Below, one piece after another: positions 25,916 through 37,098 of a stretch of DNA of 64,000 nt. The first letter of the stretch is position 1. Each line of letters starts with the position of its first letter. The translations under genes were made by a program, and so were the position numbers. The stretch lies in contig JBITNC010000002.1 of NCBI GenBank assembly GCA_050084985.1, positions 4,650,001 to 4,714,000 on the forward strand, in the 5' to 3' direction. The notes beneath the pieces were generated by a model. It made no database searches and was not told where the DNA came from. It saw nothing but the letters and a program-made list of their open reading frames with translations. The stretch is from Nageia nagi (lineage: Eukaryota > Pinophyta).

Positions 25916-26302
25916 TGAGCTGGAAGAAGAGAACTAAGAGTTTCTATCTTATGTGAGAGATCTCGATATCGTACAATTCTTTTAAAAAGAAAATCAAAAC
26001 AAGAAGGTTGTAGAAGTTCATGTTGGCAGAGATGTGGGGCAAAGTTTGGATGCAGAGCTACAGAAGTCGGTCAATAAGATAATAGATCAAATCTTATTGC
26101 TATCAATGCTAGTTGAAGATTCAAGACTTCAATGCTGGACAAAGATCAGGTCTAAACTGATAGGGTTTATTTCATTAAATATATATAATCTTTAATGCTT
26201 TCATTTTATTATAGAAAGATATTTTGTAATAGTTATTGTAGACACTAAATTATGATTACAATGAAGAAACACAACAATTATTATAATATCTAGGATGTAA
26301 CA
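25916..26302 (-). repeat. Candidate copia-type LTR with primer binding site
   Basis: On the - strand TGTTACATCCTAG begins at 26,302 and the segment ends in AGCTCA at 25,916. Three bases later comes TGGTATCAGACT (complement at 25,901-25,912), close to the tRNA-Met primer site. A TATA-like run lies near 26,178-26,190 on the same strand. No partner LTR was found. Confidence 0.5.
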
Positions 26303-27135
26303 CTTATTCAAGATTAATATGATTAATACAAGAAAAATGTGCACCTCGAATGTATGTGTGTAATGGAGCTATGTACAATCCTTAAGGTATGGTATATATA
26401 TGTAAAGGATCAGACTAGATTTGAAATGAAGCTATGAAGATATTCTATTACCTCGATCAATGCTTGTTGTTCCCCAAATTTGTTGCCCTAGATCACAAAG
26501 AGTCATAATGCCAATGCCATAGTTACAAGTCCTTTCACGATGCAAGTGTTGCAAGATTTATAGTAGTAAAGCATGTGAAAGAGATAGCATGTAACCAAGA
26601 GCTAAGAGCATAACAAATTCTCATATAAGTGGCATCGAGAGAGACCATAAGTGTGATGATATGGGAAAACTACCTACCAAAGAGACCTGATAGGGATGTC
26701 AACCTCCAACTCCTCCATTTATAACCCGCAAGAACATAAAGATAACTACAAGTCGACTCATAGAAAAAATATAATCTTTGTAATATTCAAGATACTTGTA
26801 CACATAAATCATGGTTAAAAAGATTACATTGGACTTAGCACATGATATGACCTTGTAATAACATCATTATCTTGACTTTAGTAGTATTGTTATTTATTTT
26901 GTAGAGATATCTAACATATGATTTATCAAATAATTAATAAATCATTTTGAGGCATCTACATTTTTCCCTTTTTTAGATATGGAATGAAAAAGCATTTTGA
27001 AATTAAATAATCCAAAGAAATATATAGAATTAAAAAAAAAAACCAATAGTAAAGTGTACTTCCCTAAAATCTAAATGGTCCTACTAAGGTAATGAATCAT
27101 TAGTTCCTACTTAGACAATTGCTAATGTATCAATA
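26303..27135. other. AT-rich stretch, no gene recognised
   Basis: No coding motifs, no paired repeat found. Contains an A-run near 27,032. Confidence 0.3.
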
Positions 27136-27560
27136 TTGGAGTCTACAAAAAGTAGTAGCCAATATCTCAACATTAGTTCTCATGTAAGCAATGGCCAACA
27201 AGCCATCATTAAAGTGGTCCCATGGAATAATTGCTATGTCGAGTACATGATATCTCATTTACCCTCTTTTTTCCTTGATTTTCCTAGGATGAGTCTTCAA
27301 ATGGGGAAATCAAGCCAAAAGCACATATTTCAAGTGGATGATGCTTTCTCCAAGATGATATGTAAGAATAAAAAAGATAATAATTGCATAGATTACATGC
27401 ATTTAAAGAATAATTAGTATAAGAGCAAGGATGAAATTAACATAATATTCGCATTGTACACTATCACCAACATGGCCAATAACCTATATGAAGTAGTATC
27501 CAAGCAAAGAGATCAAATCATACCCCAAGCTTGGAATAGAAATCAAGATCATATGAAATT
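27136..27560 (+). other. Unidentified possible coding vestige
   Basis: An open 93-codon frame (27,136-27,417) is followed after a stop by further readable residues (ALYTITNMANNLYEVV, QIIPQAWNRNQDH). The composition is less biased than in neighbouring random frames. I do not recognise the family; a retroelement gag is possible but unsupported. Confidence 0.25.
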
Positions 27561-27750
27561 ATGACTTGTAATTCTAAGAAAACTTGTGCTCATGGGGTTT
27601 CCATGGCATTTATTCGGAAACTTTGTTAGTAGAAAATGAATTGCATTTGAGACATAGTCATGAAGAAATCAAATGCTATAGAAATACAAAATGCTAAATT
27701 TTCAGAGTATAGAGTGGTCTATGAGAAATGAAACGAAGATTTCATTCACA

Positions 27751-27751
<1 letters not shown>

Positions 27752-27780
<29 letters not shown>
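27752..27780. repeat. (CA)n microsatellite
   Basis: About 14 uninterrupted CA units, followed by ATATAT. Confidence 0.97.
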
Positions 27781-27786
<6 letters not shown>

Positions 27787-27899
27787 TGTTGAACATGTTT
27801 AATCAAAATAATTAATCTCTTGTAGCATTGGAATGTTACCTGATAAAGTCCACAATACAATAAATCTTTTGCATATCCATTGCTCTTCAATTTTTATAC

Positions 27900-29070
27900 A
27901 TATAACCTATCAATTATTAATATTCATCTAGAACTCTATTAGTGAGCTCATATAAAGAAATCTATTTTGTTTCAACATCTTTTAGTAATTTTCCACCATT
28001 AGTAATCCCTAAAGCAAATTTATAAAGCTCTCTAAATCTTTTTGGGCTACTTGCTATGTAAGCATGAAGTTCACATATAAGATCTTCAACATTTCATACA
28101 TTATCAAATGTGCTAACAATTTTATATGCTGAATTCATTCGATGAGTCATATAGTGAATATGAATCATATATAGAGTAATTGTTATTTGCAATCTCATAC
28201 AAAGATCAATTATTTGAACATGCATAATTGCAATACCATTTGCACCAATATAAATTAATTTTGTAGTTATTGCATTATCATCCATGTCAAAAATATTTTG
28301 AAATTAGTGAGGATCAACTTATTAATATTTTCATAATTACAATTTTCTTCCATTGTATGAATGGATAGAAGATGTGAATGATGGGTATTATTTTCAAATG
28401 TATAAAGATGCATACATATCCTTGATGTATTATCAACTATTTTCACTTCATCAATTGATAATAATATAAACTATTCTCTTTTTATTTCCTTTTTTAAAAA
28501 TTTCCTTCTCAATCATTGCAAGACAATCAACAATTTTCCATGCACTAGTATAAGACCAATATGATTGAGTTATATTTTCTAGACTGATACTTTGATATAA
28601 AATCTTATAGTCTAAAAAATTGAAAAGTGGCCTTTGTTTCTTCAAAAGATGAGAAATTGTACAAAATTATGTATGTTTAGATAACAAATTGGACTCTTGA
28701 AGTTTTTGAAAATGGGTTAGTATGTTTCTACCTTTTTGATTAACATCTTGTTGATCATTTTTGTACTTTTCATGCTCTAAAGCATATATTTTATTGTTAC
28801 AATCCTTCTCAATTTTATATATGGTCATATTTATCTCCTTTTCATCTTCTCTTGTAATAGATTGATAGGATTTCTCTTAAATTTTTTTTAATGGTATATA
28901 ATTTTAACTGCATTCTATGATCTCTTCCTAATTTCCAAGAACAAATATCACATCTATATTCTATTTGATTTGTGTTGTTATATAGCATTATTGGTTTGAT
29001 AAATGGATACTTTATTGCCCAATCAAACTTAAAACTCCTACCAATTTTCCATTTGTTTCTCTTTTTTAGA
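27900..29070 (-). pseudogene. hAT-superfamily transposase-like relic (zinc finger plus RNase H-like core)
   Basis: The - strand begins near 29,060 with FKFDWAIKYPFIKPIM and YRCDICSWKLGRDHRMQLK, the CxxC...H zinc-finger region of plant hAT-like/ZNF862-type proteins. Further down are an open frame at 28,645-28,451, the region NTS.ICMHLY near 28,430, and MDDNAITTKLIYIGANGIA at 28,285. Next come IHYMTHRMNSAYKIVSTFDN, LHAYIASSPKRFRELYKFA near 28,050 and KLLKDVETK with a stop in place of the expected Trp, then ISLYE. This order is the RNase H-like fold of hAT transposases. The C-terminal dimerisation (hATC) region is not seen. Many stops; not functional. Domesticated relatives exist in plants, so it may be a host-gene copy rather than a transposon. 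Confidence 0.8.
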
Positions 29071-29279
29071 TTTGATTACATTGCACCATTTTTATTTTGA
29101 GAGTTTGGATTATTTGATTGCTATGAATATTTTTCATTCTCAAATAAATTTTGACTAATAATAGCAATATCAAAATCTGACTCAAATGCATTATCATTTG
29201 CATTTTTAAAAAAATGATTTTGCATTTAATTAATTGATACTATTATAACCAAATTATGCCAATGCACCAAGGAGACAAA

Positions 29280-31395
29280 GTGAAAGAGTATAGAGGCTAT
29301 ACCTAAATGATGAATTTGATAGTGTTCTAGAAGATTGCAATCACTCAACCAAAAAAGATGCAGAAACTAATCAAGAAGGAATTGAGGAACTCGCATCTAA
29401 TGCATTAGAGGTATTCACCAAAATCTTGTCTTATATGAAAGGTAGGAAATTTTTATCTACAAAAGAATGTCTTCCCTTCCTTGTCCAAACCTTATAAGTA
29501 GATACAAAAGTAAAACATCTCTTAGGGTCTACTCTAGATTTTGATCTCAAGTATACCAAACAAAAGCAAATGATCCCATAGACTCAACTATATATGATGT
29601 TAACTCCTTGTAGGTAAGCATATAAATATTTTGAACCTTTGCAAGTTGCTCCATTACAACTTTTTGTACCTAATTTTATTCTTGAATCTCCAATTTCAAA
29701 TTAGTCCCTCACTACTCAACAAAACCCTAGCAATGTTGCTAAAACCAGTGTTATTGCTCCATTACCTCATCAAAATCTTGTCCCCAATTCTTCGAATCCT
29801 AAAACTTATGTTGCATGTTTAGTCCTTCAACAAGTATTTCTAAAGCATGATAAAGAACTGGAGGACAACATTGATGAAGAATACTTAGTTGATACCTCTA
29901 AATATGAGGCACCTCAAAGACCATCCATCCCTGAATCTTGGATGGATGAACTTGATCTAGCAATAGCATTTGGTATGAAGAGGAAACCAAGTTGGTCAGA
30001 TGCAAAATTTTACATCTTAAAGAAAGAATTGAAGTTTTTGAAGCTTAATAGAGAGTTTAATGCCACTACACCTGAATGCAAATCAGACATGGTCAATAAT
30101 TTGGTATGAACTTTAAAACAAGAAAAGATTCAATACTTTGGTTTATTTCAAGGGTTAGCTAAGGACAAGCACAAAGATACTGGTATATCATCACAACAAG
30201 TAGCTCCATATGATGTGCTTTAAAAAATTATGCAATTACAAAAAGATTCCATCATGGTTTGCATCAATAAATTTGCACCTACAATTTCAAAAGGTAATGA
30301 CAACCCCTTTTATTATCCCATCCACCAAAAAAGGTATGATAAACAGGTAAAATTTACTATGTATGATGGTCATTATGATCCTAGATTACATTTGCAAAAG
30401 GTACCACTTAGAATATATTTCATTTGAAAACGATGATGATTTATTGGTTAAATTGTTTCCTCTTAGTTTAAAATTTGAATCATTCTTGTGGTTTACTAAT
30501 TTACCTCATAAATGTATTACTTGTTTTGATGATATTGTTAAAGAATTTTTGGATTGTTATAACTTATCTGTGACCCAAGAACCATATCCCTTATACATGT
30601 ATACCTTGAAGCAAAAGCAAGGTCAACTTGTTCGTGATTTCATTATTGAGTGGTATAAAGTAGCTAACCAAGTCCACATCCTTGGTAAAGAAAAGAAGCA
30701 TATCCTTTTTCGAGCCTTGTTGCCTTCCTATAGATGTGACTTTTTCAATTTTCAAGACTATCCTTATGACAAGTTAATAGATGAGATGATTATCAAGAAT
30801 GCCCATCATAAGACTTTCGATGAATCTTTAGACCACATAAAGTAAGCTTTGATCCAAAAACCTGTCTCTCCCAATAAACCTAGGACTCAACATCAAACCA
30901 AATCTAAATTCCAAATGATTGCTAGGGTGAACCATGATGATATAAAAGTGTGGGAACCAAGGAGATCGCATAGACAATATACTGAATTCCATGAGGATAT
31001 TAGTGAAGTCTTGGATGCTCTAGTTGACATGAACTTAAGTTGTTATCCTCCAATAAAAGAGCCCCCTAAATCAAACCGTTGAGCTATCAAGCACACCTCT
31101 TTTGTAATTTCCTTAGACAAATTGGTCATGCCACAAAAGAGTATTATCATTTGAAAAATATAATCCAAGGCTTACATGATAAAGAAAAGTTTAAATTTGA
31201 TCATGAAGTTTCAGATGCGATTTTGTATCAACATAAGTACAAATCAGCACAAACTAGATCAGTGCATCCCCAAAATCAAAGGTTGAGTATTTTCAACAAT
31301 CCATTCCCACAATTCAAGAAGGAACTTGAAAATGATGGAAATAAATTACAGAGTAATAATGTGAGTATCCCTCAACCACAACCTCCACTATAATA
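29280..31395 (+). pseudogene. Ty3/gypsy gag, module 1
   Basis: An N-terminal region near 29,830-30,240 reads almost open (SWMDELDLAIAFGMKRK). The capsid core follows in frames 30,230-30,427 and 30,363-30,845: YDGHYDPRLHLQK, ENDDDLLVKLFPLSL, ITCFDDIVKEFLDCYN, LVRDFIIEWYKVANQVH. The C-terminal part (30,849-31,393) includes a degenerate knuckle, CNFLRQIGHATKEYYHLK, where the last Cys is Tyr. One frameshift near 30,400 and stops at 30,843 and 31,080 break the frame. Protease and pol do not follow. Gag of this type belongs to large plant gypsy elements. Confidence 0.83.
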
Positions 31396-31659
31396 GCAGG
31401 TATAATAACCATTATTTCTAGGTATGGTCCTTTATGTTGATGGAGTTTGGGATTTTCTATAAATTGTTTCCTTTTGTTTCTTATTCTTACATTTATTTTT
31501 CCTTATTTCATGCAAATGTATATTGGTGTTTTCAAAATTGATTATCTTCTCTTTTCTCTATTTGAGTGATGACATTGGAGTCTAGCATCGTCACTTTGTC
31601 CCTAATACTAAAAACTTTGCCAATTTCATATCCAAGCATTCAAATGTATATGTTTTATT
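31396..31659. other. Non-coding joint between two gag modules
   Basis: T-rich sequence with no coding motif. It could be the leader of a second element or the scar of a deletion joining two elements. Confidence 0.35.
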
Positions 31660-32755
31660 TGTAAAAAATTGATCCATGTTAGAAAGTTTCAAGAAGAATT
31701 TATTGGATTTTTACATGATCAAGATATGCTTGCAAAATTATTCTCTAGTAGTTTCAGAGATGAGACCTTGAAATGGTATTTTTCCCTTCCTGAAAAAAGT
31801 ATTGACAAATATGAAGATATTGTTTTACAATTCATTGCTAATTTTAAATATAATATTCAATACATAATAGAGTTTAAAGATTTATGCAAGGTTAAGAAAA
31901 TACAAGGATAATCTTTGATTGATTTTATGAAAATGTAGAAAAAGGTTGCTGATAAACTATGTGCTAGTGAGCAAGATTTAAAGGATACTTTTGTACATGC
32001 TTTATTACTTGTATTCAAGTTAAAAGTATAGAATCATGATGATATATATTTGGGTAAAATTATTGAGAAATTACTTCATAAAGAATCTTGTATTTTATGA
32101 AATTATAAGGCATATTAAACGAATAATGGTCTACGGATAACAAGTCCAACCCCACAAGTACAAGAACAAGTGGTAGTTGTAGTAAGTAAAGGTAAAGATC
32201 CTTTGAGAATAAAAGAAAATACACAAAATTAATAGAAAATGTTGATAAAATTTTCAATGTGTTAGTAGATAAAGATCTTATTGAGCTCCCATGAATTGTT
32301 AAACATTATTTCCCATATGGTGTTCCTAAAAATTATAGATTTGAAGAATTTTGCAATTACAATAGAACTCCAGGATATGTAACCAAAAATTTCTTGGATT
32401 TAAGAAATATTATACACAACTTCATAGATCAAAAAGTGATTTGAATTGATGATACACCCAAAAAAGAAGATAATGGTGTTGGGCTTATATATCCTCATAA
32501 TAACTAGCTTAGTATATTTAAGGATCATTTGCCAAATATAACCAAACAATCCAAGGGATGCACTAGAATGGTAAGTACATCAATTTTTGTTCAATATTAT
32601 TTTTAGAAAAAATGGAAGTCATGTCAACATAAACTATCACTACAAAAAATTAAATAAGTTGTGGTAAAGAAAGTGGAAGTCAAATTTCAATTGAAAGGAA
32701 GCATTGACATCCTACAAGATATTCCACATGCTGCCACAACCGTAGTTCCAGTAGT
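31660..32755 (+). pseudogene. Ty3/gypsy gag, module 2 (different family)
   Basis: The open frame at 31,669-31,911 carries VRKFQEEFIGFLHDQDMLAK, LKWYFSLPEKSID and IEFKDLCKVKK. After a stop it goes on with SLIDFMK and LCASEQDLKDTFVHALL. Near 32,300 comes VKHYFPYGVP, then a knuckle-like CNYNRTPGYVTKNFLDLRN in which His is Tyr and the last Cys is Phe. The tail to 32,755 reads YPHNN, IPHAATTVVPVV. The sequence is distinct from module 1, so this is not a recent tandem copy. No protease or RT follows. Confidence 0.78.
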
Positions 32756-33679
32756 AAGCTAATTTTTATTTTTGTACTTGCATCAACCAAAAGTAAGTGG
32801 TTCCTAAACCCACCTAGGTACATCATGTTATTGGTTGAGTTATAAATATTTGAAATGATTATATACCATAATGTATTTTAAGTTTCTTTATAGTGTTGCA
32901 TTTTCATGTATGTTTTATTGTTATGAGGATTTAAGTGTGCTTTTGGGTAGCTATGTTTAATATTGTTCATATATTTTTCTTAAAAATATTGAACCTTTGA
33001 CATCATGGACGTTGTTCACTTGTAGGTGCGATGTCCATACCATGCATTTTCCATATACAAAAAAAAAAAAAAATTGTTTGATTCAAATGCTATGCATGGT
33101 TATCTTTGTTTATTCTTTTATGGAGTTATTTGCTTATATTGTTATTAAATAGAAAATACAAAATATGTACAATCCCATGTTGTAAACAAAAAATTGGTGT
33201 TTTTCTCATAAAGTGTTTATCTTTAGCATGTTTTTAAAGCTTGATTTTTGATGTGATGGTTTGTTTGTGCAAGGTTAATATTTACAAAATAGTTAAAGTA
33301 TACATTAAAAATACAAAAACTAAAATATAACTATAAGCTCAAGAGTTCATATATTCACATAGCAAAAAAGGGGCAGGTTTTACAATAAGTCATGCATAAC
33401 TCTCCTTGCTAGCACTAATACCCCCACCCTCTCCCATGTGGCTTTTCTAAGTTGCACTATCTAGTGTCCACCTAGATGTCCACTAATCTTGCTACCAGTA
33501 GCCCCATGGGAGACTAAAAGAGATTTAGCCTTCCCATATTTTTTCATTGAGCTCCTTCACCTCCTACTGCAATTTTTGATTTGCATTAAGTTGTTTGTTC
33601 ATAAAAGTCCAATCTAAGGAAAGAGATAGTATCACAATCTTTAATGGAATAAATTTTCTTAGAAAATATAGTAGAAGAA
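32756..33679. other. Non-coding stretch with poly(A) run
   Basis: AT-rich, with a run of about 14 A near 33,059-33,073. No gene recognised; it separates two gag relics that point toward each other. Confidence 0.4.
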
Positions 33680-34960
33680 ATATTATTAGGAACCATTTCT
33701 TTTTTTAATTTTAGCAGGAAGAGTTTTTAACTGTTCAATCATGCTATAAACTCTTGGATCTGGTGGAAGACTTACATGTTCATTTGCATCCTGATTTTGG
33801 TTTTATTGTGGATGTGGATTCGATCTTGAACATCCTCTTCCAAATGTAGCATAAATTTCCTCATCTAATGTTATGGCATTCATAGCCTAATCCAGATTTG
33901 AAATATTTTTAGTGATTTCATACTTTTCTTGAGTAATCAGATCCAAGATATCTTCTCCAAGATTTGTATGACTATTCATTCCATGTCTTCTTCTTTGATG
34001 ATATGAACAATAAGCATTTGAGTTCCCTATAAATACACTATCATACTTTGCTTTTCTTCCAATGGCCTTAATAACCTCTTCTTAATCAATTCTTATAAAA
34101 TTTGCTTAGGGGGCATTGGGAAGGTAAATGTACGACTCCTTATTGTATTAGATCTTGTAAGAGTCAATTTGTTAGCCATATTAACATTCTTCTCTTCTTT
34201 TTTCACATAAGATTTTTTATTTTCTTTGTTCCATGTTGAAATTTTTATATTTGAGTGTTCCTAATTCAATCAATACCTTTTCTTTCAACATTGCTTTTCT
34301 AATCATGACTCCAAAACTTAATTTAGTATAATCAAGAGTATGTTGCTTTAAAACTAGAAGAAAAGAGTTAGCAAAAATACCATAAGTTTGTCTTTCATTT
34401 AAATGACTATGTATGGTTTTCCATACCTTTTTAAATTGTAGGATATAATTTTTCAATGGTTCATAATTTCCTTGATGTACTGCTTACAACTTTGTAACTA
34501 TACTTTGTCCTTTAACATTATGCTTTTACTGATTCATAAATGCTTTCACCAATGACTAAAATGAATTAATAGATCCTTTAGAAAAATTATAAAAACACTA
34601 ACTAGCATCACCTTTCAAACTCCTTTGGAAGAATTTCATTATCAACTTCTCCTCAGATCCCAGTTTCAACAAGCACTTCTCCTAAAATCCAATAATATGT
34701 TGCTTTGGGTCTTGCTTGCCATTGAACATTTTGAATTTCGAGGTATTGAGATCAGGTGGTAGGGGATAATTATGGATATTTATCGATAAGGATATAGTGA
34801 ACATGCCATCATAATCTTCATTATTATTTTGAGATCTATATTTTCCAATTTTACAATTCTTGCCATTACCTCAGGTGTAACCTTTTGATTATTGCTTGTT
34901 GTGGCCTATGGATTTGGAATAGATTGACTCATAGTATGAATCAGGATTATGATCACCTAA
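33680..34960 (-). pseudogene. Ty3/gypsy gag relic
   Basis: The - strand opens near 34,880 with YDGMFTISLS and LNTSKFKMFNGKQDPKQHI, then LLKLGSEEKLIMKFFQRSLK, the start of the Retrotrans_gag core. An open 79-codon frame follows (34,456-34,217: NYILQFKKVWKTIHSHLNER, RQTYGIFANSFL, KEKVLIELGT). Near 34,130 comes TFTFPMPP, and near 34,010 a knuckle-like CSYHQRRRHGMNSHTN with the final Cys replaced. The last readable part is near 33,700. No protease or pol. The sequence differs from the two + strand gag modules. Confidence 0.8.
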
Positions 34961-35728
34961 GTCAAGTTCAATGTCATACGAGGTAAATCTTGAGCCATTA
35001 CAGTGTTAATGCATCACACTCAGATAAGCACAGTGCGAACAGAGCTAAATCTATATCAAAATTTATGCTAAATCTTATCTAAGAGGAAAAAGATCGATTA
35101 AAACAATGGGTTCACCAAAATGTAGATAGGAAATAATGCATGATATAATAAATAAGATATTATTTCTCTACAATCCAAATAGTATAGTATACATATGAAA
35201 TATACTAGTTATTGTAATAACAAATAATGTACCTTATCAAATTTGATGATGGTAATCAAATATTGCACCTTCGCATAATCATCATATGAATGATGTCAAT
35301 GTCCCTTAATCTATCATGCCATCAAAAATGTAAACCGTTAAGAATTATACGTGTAAATGATGATATAAGAAATGCAATGAAGGCATAATAACAAATCAAC
35401 CAATAGGTGGTGTTACAAAAATGTTATTATTTGTAAGTATGATAGGTATGAAATGCCTTATTTGGTTGATGATGATCTTCTCATATGTCAATCTTTGTAT
35501 TTGAGATTCTTTTATAGCCATATGTGGATCTTCTCCCTATCTTGGTATCATCATACATTGCATATTCAATGTTGCCTTTATGGGCATCTAATACCACTTA
35601 CATTGGTTAGTGGTCCTATTATATTAAATATAATATATTGGGTATATTTTAACCCTCTTATTACAACATATATCTCTTAATGCTATTAAAATAAATTATT
35701 AATAAGAATTCATTTTTAAGTTTCTACA
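34961..35728. other. AT-rich stretch, no gene recognised
   Basis: Probably leader or LTR of the adjacent gag relic. A 75-codon open frame at 35,453-35,680 has no family signature. Confidence 0.3.
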
Positions 35729-35835
35729 CAATCAATTGAGTTTCTAGTACACCAACATTTGGGCATTTCAACCAAACAAACTTTAGTTGTATGTGAGATG
35801 AGATGCACTCCCCATCGAGTATATGCATGGTTGAT
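35729..35835 (-). pseudogene. Captured fragment of a sacsin-like gene
   Basis: This 107-base stretch aligns without gaps to 55,382-55,488 inside the sacsin-like pseudogene at a constant offset of 19,653. I count 11 mismatches, about 90% identity. Shared runs include TACACCAACATTTGGGCATT and GAGATGAGATGCACTCCCCA. Sense is on the - strand in both. The fragment encodes part of the segment ECISSHIQLTLGGLKCPNVG of the pseudogene. It ends at the left edge of repeat R1 copy A. No sacsin homology was seen further left or right. Confidence 0.92.
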
Positions 35836-36035
35836 TAATTTTGATAAAATAAATTCGATTTAATTGTTGTGAATTTGATAAAATATATGAGGCATATTAG
35901 ATATTAAAAAATAATAATGGAGCATATGGTTAATTGATCTATCTATAGTGTAATGGAATTATAGATTATGGTATGAATTAGTTTTGAGAAGCAAATAGAA
36001 TGGATATAGTAGTATATTATGCACACAATTGAATG

Positions 36036-37098
36036 TTACACTACTATCAAAAGGATGATTTGCATCCTTTTTTGCATATTTAAACATAAAAAATTAAAAT
36101 TGATGTTAATTTGCATCCTCTTGCATCAACATTCATCATTTTATTTTTTTCCATTTTTTCAATGCAAATTTTGATACAAATTTTGATGTAAATTTTGAGT
36201 TGCATTTCATTGATAAAAATATAAAACACATTTTACCTATTCATAAATCAACCAATCAATGACTCACATTGATTTCATCCTCCATTTGTACCAAAAATGA
36301 TTACCCAATAGCAAAATACCCTCTCCTATCTATATATATCAATAACCCCTCCCTATAATCTTTACATTTCATACACTTTAGCTAATTTTTTTTCTTCTTT
36401 AGTTTTCAAGTTTTGATCATAGTTAATGCACCCAAGGTAGACAAAAAGACCAAAGAGAATAAGCCCACACAAAAAAAAAAAATTCCATAGTTGAAGAAAA
36501 GAAAAAAGAGAATAAGCCCATAGTTGCAGAAAAGAAAACTCCTTTGAAGGCCAATAAAGATGCAGACATTAAAAACTTTACTGTATTAATAAATTTAAAT
36601 TTTTAAAATCTAAACTAGTAACCCCATTCTTGCATTGGTTTAATTGATGTATGTTATTGCCCAAAGACCTAATACAAATTATGTAACCTGCAGAGGTCAT
36701 AAATTTTGATCCAAATATCATATTGAGCCCATTTTTTTAAAGTTGTACAAAATTAAAAGATCTACGATTCTATGATATTTTTTTTTCAAAATTGATGCAA
36801 AAATTGACTCAAATTATGAAAATTCGATGTAAAATTTTGAAAAAATGATGCAAATTCAAAAAAATGATGTAAAAATTGACGTAAATTATGAAAAATGATA
36901 AAAATGATGCGAAAAATGGCTCTAAGGATGCAAAAAGTATATGCAACAAGTGACCAAAAAAGGATGCAAAAAATGACACAAATTTCAACTTGTCATTTAC
37001 ATCCTTTTTTGCATCGAAAAAATTGGAAAAGCACAAAAAACTAACAAAGAATTTGGATGCAAGAAAGGATGCAAATCCCTTTTTTGGTAGTAGTGTTA
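36036..37098. mobile_element. CACTA-type non-autonomous transposon with 3-base target duplication
   Basis: The element spans 36,039-37,095 (about 1.06 kb). Its ends are inverted: CACTACTATCAAAAGGATGA on the left and CACTACTACCAAAAAAGGGA as the reverse complement on the right, both continuing ATTTGCATCC. It is flanked by TTA on both sides (36,036-36,038 and 37,096-37,098), the 3-base duplication expected of CACTA/En-Spm elements. R1 copies B (TTA at 52,424-52,426) and C (61,609-61,611) show the site without the insertion. It has no transposase and is rich in subterminal GGATGCA/TGCATCC motifs. A frame at 37,102-36,809 (-) is Phe-rich because of A/T runs and is not taken as a gene. Confidence 0.93.

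Noticed and set aside
27752-27780. CRISPR-like or regulatory repeat
   Set aside because: Simple CA microsatellite with no spacer structure.
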